From Nemopilema nomurai (taxonomy: Eukaryota; Cnidaria; Scyphozoa; Rhizostomeae; Rhizostomatidae), in contig ML133437.1 of NCBI GenBank assembly GCA_003864495.1, positions 1,798,001 through 1,862,000 of the forward strand: DNA of 64,000 bases. Reading direction: 5' to 3'. The notes under the pieces were generated by a model. It was not told the origin of the DNA and did no database searches. It worked only from the letters and a program-made list of their open reading frames with translations. Below are positions 36,201 through 49,000 of this stretch, in pieces. The position numbers and the translations under genes were made by a program. The stretch's first letter is position 1. Every line of letters begins with the position of its first letter.

Positions 36201-37994
36201 TAAGGTAATGCAACACATTTATTGTTTATGGATCTTATTCAGATTGATCCTAAGTATACCTGCTGATTCCTCAACTTGAATTCATCTTCACCTTTGATCA
36301 GTTTTCGAAACTGAACAGCTTTCTCCTTGTTTTCATCATCTATATAGTAAGTTGCAGATGCTGAGTGGTCTCTGGAGAGGAAAATGCTTCATAGCTCTTA
36401 TTTTCCCATTGATTTCTGTTACGGCTAATACAGGCCACTTATCTTGAACAGCTATTATTTCTCAATAAAAAGCTTTATAATTACATTTTCTTTGAGACTA
36501 CAAAAATTACTCACGACTGCACATTTAATGTACCAAACTCAACCCAGACCTTTGACAAAAGCAATAACCTACTGAGGCTTTTGTACAAAACAAGGCTTTC
36601 AAAATTCTGAATGAGTTAGAATACTTTATAATAAAACCTTAGTACATATCACTAAAAAGAATTCAGAAGTATATGCAGAGCCATATTAGCAACTAAAATT
36701 AGTTAAATGAAAATTGACACAACATGCGGTTAAACATGTTGATAAATATTATAAGGCTGGATGGTCTAATTACCGATGTTCTACTGCAGCAACAAAAAAT
36801 CCTTTAGATGCAAGATCTGAACAAAATGAAGAATAGCAATTCCTATTGGCTCCAAGACCATGGCTGAAAACAACAATGGGGAATTTATGACCATGCTTAT
36901 TGTGATCAGCTGATGGGCTTTCTTGGTCAGGTTTCAGCAAAGGGGCGTCAACAAAGGCATGGATGTCTGCATCCCCTAGAAAAAGAGCAAATAATCCTCT
37001 GCAAAGCCTAGTCTTTGATTCAAACAGTTTAAAACTTTGGCATGAGAATAAAACTTAAGCCAATTATTATCCTAGTAGAGTTTCATCCACAATATTTTGA
37101 AGGATACAGTATTTGATGGATCTAGATGCAGAAATAGTAATCTCATAATAAGTTTAATGACAAAACCAACATTATAAGTAGATAAATTGGCAAACTGTAG
37201 AATTGGGATTCTTTAAAAACAGTTTGCATTTTAGAAATAATATTAACCTGCTATTACCAATGAAACACGGGATCCTGCCAATACCAAGACAGTGGGGTGG
37301 GAATGGGGTACCTGGTAGTACTCTGGCACTGTACCCCCAAACTCAAACATTATAATGTTTTTTGTAAAATCCTGATTCTACAGTTTCCCTATTAGATACA
37401 AATATTTTACAGAAATCAGCCTCTTGCACCAAAATATTGTTGCTTTCATGCATCTAAAGAAATAGATCCCTAAATGAAATGAACGGAATAAAAATGAACA
37501 ATAGGGATTACAACACCCAAATTTGGAGCGTGTTGGAATCCCCAGGTTACATCAACTAAATGATCTTCTGCATTTTAAAGCAGTTGTATGACCAATTTAC
37601 CCATTATCCAATGGGCAATTCTACCAAGCAAAAATGTGGGTAGATGAACAAAGTACAAGAAGCCATCAGCATAGAGCTTCTTGGGGATCCATTTGGCTCG
37701 TTGGCGAGTCCCTGCAGACTCTCTTTTAGTCGGGTAAAACAGCCGCATAAAGAAGCCTGGAATCTCATTTCCATTTTCACAGACGCAGTGCAGGTTTTCT
37801 GCTACATCGTCATTATCTATTTTGAAAGAAGACGCTGTCATTAAATCTGTACACCCAACTTCATATGGTCCTTTGTTTGGTGGCACAAAATCCATGCTGC
37901 CTTGGAGCCCTTTGAAGATAGATAGTGATCGCGTGGATATAAAGGCCCCAAATAAGATATGTCGTCCCCGTGAAGCTCGATTGAAACAATGCAT
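33207..37994 (-). CDS. Platelet-activating factor acetylhydrolase (PLA2G7/PAFAH2 family)
   Basis: Serine esterase that removes the sn-2 acetyl or oxidised short acyl chain of PAF-like phospholipids. Exons: 37994 (or ATG 37895)-37601, 36975-36774, 36371-36260, 35692-35567, 35448-35357, 34505-34363, 34190-34134, 33743-33595 and 33322-33207. Family landmarks are [41 protein letters not shown], the nucleophile elbow [23 protein letters not shown] (acid residue) and [10 protein letters not shown] (catalytic His region), ending [10 protein letters not shown]. The internal start [14 protein letters not shown] resembles PAFAH2; the upstream ATG adds a 33-residue Arg-rich, acid-free leader. The exon 34505-34363 / 34190-34134 junction is one base out of frame with every visible splice choice. 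An A-run in the second exon (five A's near 34179) is a likely sequencing or assembly slip; a real lesion is the alternative. Confidence 0.88.
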
Positions 37995-39082
37995 TTACAC
38001 ACTCAGCATTTTGACAACAATTGCAAGGGGGAGGTTAAAGTCCACAGAACTTGGGCCGCCATGTTTCCTTGTGCCTCGTATTGGGAAGGGGGCGTCGCCC
38101 ACTGCTTCTTGAGGCAGCAGGCCAGTAACAACTTATGACCACAGATCAGTGCTCATGACAACCACGATACACCTTTGGTGTTGCTAACCTTGAGGTAGGC
38201 AAAGGGCATTCAAAGAAAGATACGGTAAGTGCTTTTATCACTGCGCTATTTAAGCTGAGCATGGCTCTTGAATTGTTTATTATTTCTCTCATACAAATTT
38301 AACTCAGCAAGTGCCGTTCAAAATGGTGCTTGGGTGTGCTTTTAGCCTTTCTTAAAAAGCTTTACAATGCTTTCTGAATCGAAGTGTACTGCCGCAATTT
38401 TTTGAGACAAACATCTAACTGCGTCTAAGGATTTCTTAGGGCAACTCCTTTTCTTATTTTGATTCAAACACACCATTTCCCAAGCACCTGCTTTCTCTTG
38501 CGTAACAGAGTCAAGCAAAATGCTTTATCACAAATCCTCGTATACTCCATCTGCGTTTTATACTTCACTCGTGATTGTCTCCAATGGGGCAGTCCCAACT
38601 CTGCCCTATACACGACAGGCCAATGTGCCGTCAACGTGACGTCAATGGACGTCCAAGTGGACAAATCCTCGTAGGCCTATATATGACGTCAACGTCCGTC
38701 ATATGCTAACCTACCTTATATACGTCACCCTCGTGATGGAGAATGGTAAAATGGAGAATTGTGAATCGTAGCTTTTCAAATTTTCAAAAAACATATTGTT
38801 TTTCTTTTCTTTTGTTTCATCTCATGTTATCACTTTTTAGCAAAAGCCGTATTGCTCCTTTTAGCTTTTTGACATACACCCTTCCCCTGGGGTATAATTT
38901 TTTTGCAGGTTTGTATTTTTCTCAGAGACCTATTTTCTGAACCATGGGGGGATCCTTGCACCCTTCCGCTACTCTCCTGGCCAAAAACTGAGCGTCTCAG
39001 TCGTGTAGCTATGCTTAGATTATCATTCTAGTCTCTTGCTCCGACCACTAGCTAAAGAGAAAATTCCATAATGAAATGGCAT
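37995..39082. other. Spacer between the PAF-acetylhydrolase promoter and the coiled-coil gene 3' end
   Basis: About 1.1 kb. It contains the upstream region of the PAF-acetylhydrolase gene and a cluster of cAMP-response-element-like sites at 38,637-38,720 (separate entry). The remainder is AT-rich with no supported gene. Confidence 0.5.
38637..38700. promoter_or_regulatory. Cluster of CRE-like TGACGTCA sites
   Basis: Two perfect TGACGTCA octamers (38637-38644 and 38684-38691), with further ACGTC/CGTCA half sites between and after them. The second lies in an inverted repeat ATATGACG...CGTCATAT (38681-38703). CREB/ATF-type binding is expected for such sites. The cluster lies about 640-710 bp upstream of the PAF-acetylhydrolase ATG. 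Regulatory role is inferred. Confidence 0.5.
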
Positions 39083-39088
39083 TTTATT
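39083..39088 (-). terminator. Polyadenylation signal of the coiled-coil gene
   Basis: AATAAA on the minus strand, 119 bp past the stop codon at 39207. Confidence 0.5.
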
Positions 39089-39206
39089 GAGAAAAACTTT
39101 TTCCTTGGAAAGAAATCAGCCTCATCTAAAACAAATGTAAAATGATACTAAAAGTTTACCGATCTACAAGCATTAAAGGTTTTGTGTAAAAATGTATGTT
39201 TTTGTT

Positions 39207-41716
39207 CTAATCAGAGCCACGTCTGAAAAATCTGCTCAGGCGACTTCGCTTTGGCTTTTTCATCCTTTCAATTATCTCCTGCAAAGCAGAGACGACTTTT
39301 CCAGCTTCAAGATTCTTCTTTGCTTCATCTTTAAATCTTTCTTCCAGTATCTTCTTTTCAGAGAAATACTCATTTAGCTTTCTTTCGTACACGAAACGGA
39401 TCTTCATTTCACCTTCGAGGTCTTTGGCTGATTCGTCGTTCTTCTCCTTCAATACTTTGACTTCTTCTATGATACTTTTCATATCAACGTTGTATTGTTC
39501 CTGAAGTCGTTTCTTTTCCGCCTCAACGAGAACCAACTTCCTCTCGGAATCTTCAAACTTCCCTGTTTCCTTTTGGAGTGCTACCTCGACTACTTCCTTT
39601 CCAACCATTGCCATCTGGAACCTTCTTAAATCATCATAAAGCTGTCTCCCCATTTCCACCTCTTCCAAGATATTAAAACGTTCAAATCTCATGGCATCAA
39701 TTTCATTCTTGTGTTCTTCCAATTTTGACTTGCAAGAGCTCAGCTGACTTTCCTGCACTTCATGATCTTCCAGTTTCTGATGCAAATGCATGTTGGCTTG
39801 CATTTCTTCCTTGAATGCCAGCTCAAATTCATCTCTCTCTCTCTCAACTTCAGCATTGGTTTCTTTGAGACGGTCAACTTCCATTTGTAATTCCAGGTTT
39901 TTCCCAGCAAGTGCATTCATGCATTTCCTTAATCCAGCAACCTTTGCTTCATATGACTTCAAATGCACTTTAATGCTTGAATTTTCTTTACGCAGTTTCT
40001 TTGTCTTTGCATACACTGTCGCTGCAACACCTCCTCTTTGCCTGCGCCTTTTCGCTTTTCCTTGCTTTCCTTCATTGTCTTTTTTTCTTTCATTGTTCTT
40101 TGACTGGTCTTGTGCTTTCATTGCTTTTTCAGTTGCTTCTTGAAGCTTGATGCTTAGCTCTGCATTTCTCGCTTTGGCCTCTTCAAATTCCTCCTTGCTG
40201 AATTTGTGCTCAAGTTCCAGGAACTCCACAAGACTATGCAATTCCTTTGTTTTATCCTGAAGATCTTTGTTTCCATGAACTAGGCTCAAGGTTTGTCTTT
40301 CGATGTTATCCAGAGTACTTGGCAAACACTTTCCATGATCAATTTTGAGATAAGTGGCAATTTTTGAGACAAAGCTTCTCATCAGTTGAAGCTCCTTGAC
40401 ATGATCTAAATATTCTTGAACATTTGTCATTGTACCAGGCAATATCTTGCCGATCGGTAGAATGTCGCTTGATTGTTGTGGCATTTCGAAATCTTCCTGT
40501 TCAGTGACAGAGAGCTCTCCGTCACTTAAATCTTCTTCCATATCACCTTCAGCAATGATAAGCTCCCCATCAGAATCAGTCTCCTCCCGATGGGTGTGTA
40601 CTGCCTTCTCTTGGTCACCCAAACCCCTTTCTTCTTGGTCTTCCCCCTCAACTTCACTTTCAATACACGCTTTGCTCTTACTCTCTAGGCCTTTGATTCT
40701 TTCTTCGAGAACCATGACTTCTTTTGCCTTAGCTTCCATGCCTTCAGCGAGTATCAAGCATTCGTTTCCAACTTCTTCATTTTCAACCGACAAGAGCTTG
40801 GCCTCATCCTTCAGTTTCATGTTTTCTCCGTGAAGTCCTTTGACCAATGGATACATTTCCTGCAACACAAGACACATTTGTTTTAAACTAGTCGGCAATC
40901 GTCTTTACTTATTCAATACAGTATACTTTCATGTTTAATGAAAAAATGGATGTAAAGAATTTCGACTGCTGTTGTTTCGACAATACTAGCATCTGAATTA
41001 ATGGGTGAGAAATATAGACGGTGTGACAATTCGAGTTACTTTATCTACGAATGTTTGTAGTTTGACCGAATTTGATATGAATACGTGTTTTGAATGACAT
41101 GAGAGAACTTACTTGTAGTTCTAGAAGAGAAATCTCCTTTTGCCGGAACCCAAGCTGATTGATGCTCTCCTTCAGCACTTCTACCTCTTGTTCCTTTTCT
41201 TCCAAACAGCTTTGAAGTATGGAACATTCTTTTTCAAACTGCTGCTTCTCGTCAAACAAAAGATCAATTCTCTCTTTCATCTCTCCATTTTCTTCGACGA
41301 GTGCCTTGGTCCAGTTGGTATGCGCTTGCTCTTTTTGCTTCTTGATGCTTTCAACTTGACTCGCATCTACAAATAAGCCATTGCAAAACATCAAAGACTT
41401 AATTTGGTTTTAGCTTGATCTTTTCTTATTTCTTAGCTTGTTTGTTTATCTTTCAGAAATTTCACGAGTTTGAAGACACTGCTTCTTGTCAATCTATTTA
41501 AATATTGCTATTCGTAGGTCACAACTTACATTTTGCGGCCACGTCTTCATGATGTTCCAATTTGCTTTTGAGCTCCTCGATTTCCTTGTCTTTCTGCGCA
41601 AGCTGTCGCAGCTGCAGCTCCGTTTTGCGCACCAGTGCGTCCGTGTTAACCAACGTAAGGCCACTGTCTGATCCTTGAAGGCTCAGAAAACTAATCTTCT
41701 CCAATTTTTCCTCCAT
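39207..41716 (-). CDS. Coiled-coil protein of unknown function (697 aa)
   Basis: Exons 41716-41530, 41366-41113 and 40859-39207 keep frame and give 697 aa. Nearly the whole protein is heptad-rich, Glu/Lys-rich coiled coil (for example KTELQLRQLAQKDKEIEELK and LEEKEQEVEVLKESINQLGF), broken by an acidic non-helical segment around residues 240-300 with two SDGEL motifs and by a basic patch KQGKAKRRRQRGG. The C-terminus is strongly basic (KKPKRSRLSRFFRRGSD). No motor, zinc or membrane domain is seen. The start is the first ATG in exon 1; a CRE and an inverted CCAAT box lie about 110-135 bp upstream. Similarity to myosin-tail or centrosomal coiled coils would be compositional, so no name is given. 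It is divergent from the SLC18B1-like gene, 1.37 kb apart. Confidence 0.85.
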
Positions 41717-41826
41717 GATAATAGATTTCGCTTGCAGAATAAACTTTCGACTGTCTCGTAATAAGATAATCTGTTTATGTTAATGTCTAATGGCTGCTCT
41801 GAAAATTATATGTTGTGAAGTGTTTG

Positions 41827-41852
41827 TGACGTCAATGCGACGCTTTGATTGG
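41827..41852. promoter_or_regulatory. CRE plus inverted CCAAT box in the coiled-coil gene promoter
   Basis: TGACGTCA at 41827-41834 and GATTGG (inverted CCAAT) near 41847, 111-136 bp upstream of the minus-strand start codon. This is a common spacing for a core promoter. The spacer from here to 43084 holds the presumptive promoter of the SLC18B1-like gene and no other recognised feature. Confidence 0.5.
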
Positions 41853-43084
41853 GAGCTTGGGGCGAGCTTTCCCGCAACCACTGCATTGCCATTGAAATGA
41901 CATCTAGATACATATCTCTTGGTTTCCTTTGAGATATTTTTTACCTTTAACCATTACACTGAAGTCGATTTGTACGATCGTATATAAAAAGCAAACAAGT
42001 ACGTCCTTAATTAAACGCCACAGAGCCTATTGTCAACTCTCTATAGTGGAGTGTCGGAAACATATGTGAAGATTGTTAATAAGCATATTGTTTTCTTTTT
42101 CTCTTGTTTCATCACATGTTATCACTCTTTGGAAAATGAAATCTTGTTTCTCTTATTTAAATTTATTCACTTACCGAATAATCAATGACATTTTCGAAAA
42201 GCCAGAAGCATACGCAGCCACTGAAAAGTCTGGGGACAATTTTTCGAGACCACGCCCTCTAGACTTCTAGAAAAGAGGGATAATTTTTAAGGAATTTTGT
42301 GCGTGGTGACTTTCTGTTGCTGGTCTAATGATTTCAGCCTGATCATTCAGACTTTTCCTGGATCTGCCTGACCCCCCTGAGTTACCGTTTTTAATGAATT
42401 ATTGGGACATCTAGAGGATCATCATTTTAGTACGTCACTGGGTAAGAGATGCTTGAGAGGGTTGCGAAACTGTGGGGAGACATGACACGATGCTTTTAAT
42501 CAAATAACTAGTTTGAATTATCACGATAGGAGTCAGATAAGGCTTAATAAAGTAGCCACTCATATAAGGGCTCGGTTCGACCGTATTATCATCTTTGCAA
42601 GTTTTATAATGGAGAGTCACATAAAAATCGGCTCTTTTAGGAGCTAAACGTCATCGCTGTATGACTTAGCATTGATGACAAGGAACCGAAATTCGTCTCG
42701 CAAAAAGGAGAAAATTGAACGACCAAGAATATTGCTCTATCAACAAGTGCATTTTTCAAATTAAGTGAAACAGAATCAGATAGTAAACGCGTGGGACAGG
42801 TGGCAACTGTTGTAATGTTTTGTGATAACATAAGACATATGCCAAACACTACAACCATGATAAGATGGGTCTCTTGTAATCTAGAATTTCCTTATTATAT
42901 TTTCGCAAACCTGTCTAGGCGACATTGTTCCCCCAACCGATTAGAGCTTCCTTTTTGAATTATTGACAAGTAAATTTGTGGTTTTTCGTACATCAATCTT
43001 CGACCGCAAAACAGTGCTGCATCGTTGGGCAAAAGCTTTGATCGATCAAACCGAAACTTTAGTTGACATCAAGCGGGCGAGAGG

Positions 43085-46000
43085 ATGATGGAAGTCTCCT
43101 ACAGTTCGTTCGAGAATATCGAATTTTCAACCGGCTCCGTTTCGTCCGAAGATTGTCTGGAAAAAGATGTGACTGTGGAAATTTCTCCTCCACAAGAGGA
43201 TGTCAGCACAAAAGGCGTGTTAGTTTCAAAGTGGAAGAAATACGTTGTATTGGTCTGCTTATCTGTTTACTGGTTCATATCCTCTTGCTCCTTCTCAATG
43301 ATTGCCCCCTTTTACCCACAAGAGGTATAAACTGTTGATAGTTCAATTACTTCTAGCTTTAATCCCAACGTTTTCTGAATTTACGTCTTATTTAGGCAAC
43401 GTGTTTTTAGGAGATCCCACGTTCTCGCCGCAGTATCTATTTAAATCTTTCGCCACGCCCACTGCTCTCTCCTTGGAATCCATTGCTGTTTCCAAGAAAG
43501 ACGCTGCATTTCTTCCTTCTAAAATGTTTTCCACGCACTCCGATGGCTTTGCCTTGCACAGTACGCAATAATCGTATGCAAAAATAAATTCACAGATGTT
43601 CCCTTTTAAAGCTATGCAAAATTTATATGTTGTGATGTTATTGTTATGAATTTACAATTAACACAACAGGCAAATTCAAAAGGTGTCGGCATGACTGCAA
43701 CTGGCTTGGTTTTTGCTGCTTTCCCTTTGACAATGTTCGTTGGTTCGCCGATAATGGGCATTTTGGTAAGTTTTTCCAGGAGCTTCTTTATGTCAGCTAC
43801 AAAAGCGTGATTAGCCAGTCTGGTGGTGCCTCCCAATTGCCTCACATTTTTCCTAGTACTCTAAGAACCATGGGAGCAATTTATTGCTAGATTTAAAATT
43901 CTGAGAAAGACATCTGCAACAGAAACAAACTTGACCAACTTGTTAGCAAGGGGGAATGTATGATCCTATTTCATTTATGCATCCTCAAATGCATGCAAAT
44001 GAGTTACACTTTAGGTTTATCCTTCCATGGATAATTATCACACTTTCTACTCTTGGTTTAGAAGCTGTGATTGGGTTGTATGTATAAGATAATCATTGAC
44101 ACTTCCAGGAAGGACATCCAGTAAGTGGAAGCTGATGAGAAGACTTTATTTATCAGAAAGGGGTTGCTGTCAAAGTTCAGTGAGGAACTATGTATCAGAG
44201 TGAACCACTTTTAAGTAATCCTATTTAAGTTTCAAACTGCAATAGTGCATGACTGTTTTTTGTAATTTTTAAGTTAGCTATGTATATGTATATTATTGTA
44301 TATCAAATGCTGAAGTATTAACCTATTAACTCTTTTAGATACCAATCATTGGGCCAAAGACTGTACTAATCATTGGCCTAATCCTTGAAGGTGGAACACA
44401 AGTAATTTTTGGGTACTGTTACTTTCTTGCAAGTCTGTAGCTGCTTTTCATTTCATGTACGGGAAACATTGGACATTTAATAGGCCAAAGCTTGGGGAAA
44501 ACATGATGAGTACAGTACCTGGGTTAATTATCTTTGGTAGAAAGGAGTAGGCTCTTCACAAAAATTTAAGATTTGACCCTAATATCACTTGTTTCTAATT
44601 TGTTTCTCACTTTCAATTATTTAAGAGTACCTACCATTTTCTCAAGTTTTGATTATTGACCCCACATAGAATTTTTCTAAGAATTATCACAGAAAAAAGC
44701 ATGCAATTGTGAGCAAAAGCTGTAGTAATAGGGATGACCCCACTTCAAACCAGGTAATGTGATAATTATGAAGATTATGTTCTCTAAAGTGGTGATAGGG
44801 TCTATGCTAGGAGTTTCTATTGACCACAATTGTTTTTCTGTATAGTTCAGTTGACCATGAACATTACCAAAGTTTTTTCCTTTTTCTTCTAGGTTTATTG
44901 ACAAAATGCAAAGCAAAAGTCTCTTTTTAGCTTTCAGCTTTAGTATTAGGATTTTAAGTGCAGTGGGAGGATGCGCAACAACAACAAGCTCACTTGTGAT
45001 GGTTACAAACACTTTTGAAGGCAATATGTCTCCTGCCCTTGTAAGTGCTACCTCACCCATCAAATATAGAATCTAATTAGCTTCTTCCTAATTGATGTCT
45101 TTTATCTCTTATTCAGATTCAAAATAGCAGGTACCGTAAATCCTCGAATTAGCCCATGAGGGCTTATTTATTTTTGATATTTTTTGAATGGGGGCTTATT
45201 CGAGGGGGGGGGCTTATTCAAGGGGGGGGGGTTGCTTATAAAATTTCCTGAAACATGTAACATAAAGAGATAATTTTTTGAACTTTCTTATTTTTCATAA
45301 TATATAAAATAGTTTAAGTATAAAGTAACATTTGATTAAATTATTAACAAAAATATAAATTTTTGTGTTAATTTACTAAAATGCCAGAGGCAACCTTAGG
45401 AGTCAAAAATAAAAAAAATCGAGGGGGGGGCTTATTGAAAATTTGTAGCTCTAGGGTGGGCGCTTATTCGAGGGGGGGGGGGGGCAATTCGAGGATTTAC
45501 GGTATCTAAGAATTCAAAAGCAGCATTGGTACTGACTTTTTAGTGCATTGGAAATTGTACCTTAATCTCAGTTAAGATATATGCCCATTTATTCATATAG
45601 GCATAGGGTAAATTTGCTGGTTATAGGAACATTTCCTTTTGGATGCACTTGCTGCAATCGTTCTCTTCTTCTACCCTACTACATCTATTATGTATTCTAC
45701 ATCTACCCTTGTATCCCAAACTAGCATACCCTCTGACTCTGTACACTATAAAAATGATTTTTTAACTAAGGGTGTGCTTGAGGCATTTGGAGGTTTGGGA
45801 ATGATGGCCGGTCCTCCAATTGGCGGCTTGCTGTATTACGTAAGTCATTTTGTCATCACGTGTCATCAAATCACGTGTCATTATCTTTTGTTTTTTTCGA
45901 AATGTGTCCTTCGTCATGCGCATTGGTATCATCACTCAAATTCAGTTACTTCAATCTGTTTTGATTCGAATTTAATTACTTCAATCTATTTTCTAAACAA

Positions 46001-49000
46001 GTAAGCTTTTTAAATTACTTTTTTGTCCTTAAGTACTTTCGCGTAACCAACTTTGTGAATGTGGTAATGTGGGAACTTTTTTAATGAAACAGTTTTGTTT
46101 ACTCAATGTGAGATTTCTTTCTTTAACCTGATTAGTCATTGGTGATACGAATGCTTTATTTAGGCAATGAGAAAGTTTTTTCATTCAAGGCTGGTGGCTT
46201 CATGCTTCCGTTTTTGGTCGTTGGCAGCATATCGCTCTGCACGTTACTTCCTCTCCATTTCATATTGCCACCGATTCATGTTGGTAAGCCATAATATCAA
46301 TTGTGCCGTGATGATTAAGAATAGGTCACTTTGGTTTCCTTAGATTTCGAAGGGATATTCAGCTCAGTATTCTAAATAATGAACAATCCTGCCCTCTGTA
46401 CCAATTTTCGACCTGCCCTTTTGCTGCATTGACCTGCCCTACCCATGGCCTGGATTTCTTTGTATAGAAGCTTGCAATAGTGTCTAATTGCATGATCACC
46501 ATGATTGGCAGTGGAGATGTCCGTGTGGAAGTCGGCTCCATCGTTCTCCAAGCTATACACACTGGGAAAAACTGTAAACTCGCACCTTGATCGTGAGAAA
46601 CACCTGAACCTTCAAAAATTATTTTTGATAATTTCGATAATTTTTGTTGTTGATTCTTGTCCTTTTAGGTTTCAAATGTAGCTCATTATTTGGCTTGAAG
46701 GTTTCCTGATAGGTTTTGCCAAAAACTTTCCTATCCTTTGTTCGCAGGAAGGCTACCTAAAAATGGGGCGAGGAACTTCTTTCGTGCTGTGAAAACTCCT
46801 GCTATTCTACTTGTAGGTAATGTGTTCTTAATACTACGCTGCTACCCTCTGAAAATCAATCATTTCATTTTTAACTTTCATCTTATCAGCGATTGTCAGG
46901 TTGTCATCATTCGGATGCTGACATCACCGCTCTTGGCCTTCATTGCTGAACTTTCTCCTTTCCAGCACTATTAGTGGCTACAAGTGGAATGTGTCTAAGT
47001 TTCCTGGACCCAACCTTTCAGAAGCATTTAAAGAGTTCTGTAAGTACTTCAGACCTTAAACATCATTGCAAATCTTTAAATTGATATGCCGTATAGAGCA
47101 TCAAGACACTTTCTACTCACAAAACGTCCCCTGTATTATATCATCTATGATCTTATTGCACCATCGTTTGGTAAAATCACTTTTTAAAAAATCTTGATCA
47201 CCGATGAATTTCATTTAACGTACTAACTTGCTAGCCATAGTTATGGAAATAAAATAATTATCATTTAATAAAACGGAAACATTTCATCCTCAATTCAAGT
47301 TGAACTAGAGTTAAATATCTCACTGTTACGAAGGTGATTTGTCATTGCCTAGCCTAGGTCTATAGTTATATTTGTAATAATTATTAGCAATCCTCATCTA
47401 ACTTGAACTTACCCTATCGACACGAAATAAAATTAAATCTAGTTCATCCTTTCTAACATACTTTCGTTATTTTAAACCAAAGTGAATCTTTTCTTCAGTT
47501 CCAGCTTACGACGTTGCAAATTGGCTTTGTCTTCCTCGCCGGCTCTGCAGTTTACGCCACCTCAGCCCCCTGTCTCGGAGTGCTAGCTGACAAAGCTGTA
47601 CGTTGCCTTGAGAACGAATCCCTTCACTTTGAAATGCGCATGTGCTGTGTTTCATTACTTAATCAGGGTTGTTGTTGTTGTATCGTCTGCGTATACATAC
47701 ATTTACTAGCCTAGTTTCCTTTGCTTGATTATTAATCTTCTTCTCCAACAACCGAGGCCACATTCTCTTCCAGGTGTTCAATAGGAAATGTCAAAACGCG
47801 CCTTATTCTCGCTAGTAGCCTCCTTACCCCTGAAAACTGTTAAGCACTTTTTCTGTCCCATCACTTAAAACGCCTCTTGTTCTAACTTGTCCAAATGCTT
47901 TGTTAGGGTTTGTTCTGTGGTTTGCCATAGGACTCCTACTTCTGACATCATAAATTATAAAAATTGGTACACGAAAGTCTTCCTGAGTTTGTAATAGCTT
48001 CTACGTTAGGTTCATTCAAAATGTCCTTGTATTTTTAGTGATTCTTATCCTCGTCATCCAAACATCTAAAACCTAACAAAGCAGAACTATTTTGTAAGCA
48101 AAGAATTGAGTCGAGTCTTCTTCTTATGGTAACGCTACAATCAAACGTTCATCTTCTTGTTAGAAATGGAAGAAGCGTTCTCCAAAATAAAACAATTCCT
48201 ATGAAGTTCAACGCATTCTTGCTAGACTACAATCTAAATCTCGAAATCTTATCCCCAACCCCATAATTTTTGCGACAGCATTAGACATTTTTGGCCCTTT
48301 TGCTTTCTCAAATTAACATTGCTAGTCACAACTTTTACCTAATCACTTTTTCACAGGATACGAGATTGGCTATTTGCAGCGGCGCAGTAATCAGTGGGCT
48401 GTTTTTCCCGTTACTGGGGCCTCCTCCATTTCTATCAATATTTCCAAGGTTGGTGGGAATAGTTTCTTCAGTGACTTCCTGACTAGACCTATCACTGCTA
48501 TGAAGTTGGAATCTGCTTCACACAAATTTGGCGCCACTGCCAGTTTCATTGTTAGGGACGTGCCGGCTGTATGGTATGTAAGAAGGCTGTGTCTACATTC
48601 TGCCCATAAACATAAACACAACAATCCCCTAGGCGTAGCTATCGCTGGTAGATGCAGCTCCTTTTTGTTGTATTCATTGAGAAACTAGATATTGCGGCTT
48701 CATTTGCACCTCTAAACGACCATCAACATTTGAGACTTAACTGAGTACTAGTTGAATGATCGCTTGAATATTTTGTGGTGCAGTTGACCATTGGCCATAA
48801 TTGCATATTTTTCCGAACTGCTCATTAGAAAATGCACCTCTGAAATTGCTAAGCAAAAACACTAACTGTTTCCAAATATGGACCTTTCTTATTATCCCCT
48901 CTCTTTCTTTCAAAAACATCTTGAATGTTCTACGACTGGATTCTAGGATTCAAAGTCGGACTAGGCTTACAGTTTTAGGGAGGGCTGCAGTATTTGCTAA

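Noticed and set aside
38581..38720. Resemblance of the TGACGTCAATGG stretch to a viral enhancer
   Set aside because: Only CRE-type octamers and a few flanking bases agree; no enhancer architecture or vector sequence is present, so contamination is not supported.
45639..45770. Upstream extension of the transporter exon (YPTTSIMYSTSTLV...)
   Set aside because: The family alignment goes directly from NMSPAL to GVLEAFGG; an acceptor at CTAAG|GGTGTG (45771) fits, so the extra open sequence is intron.
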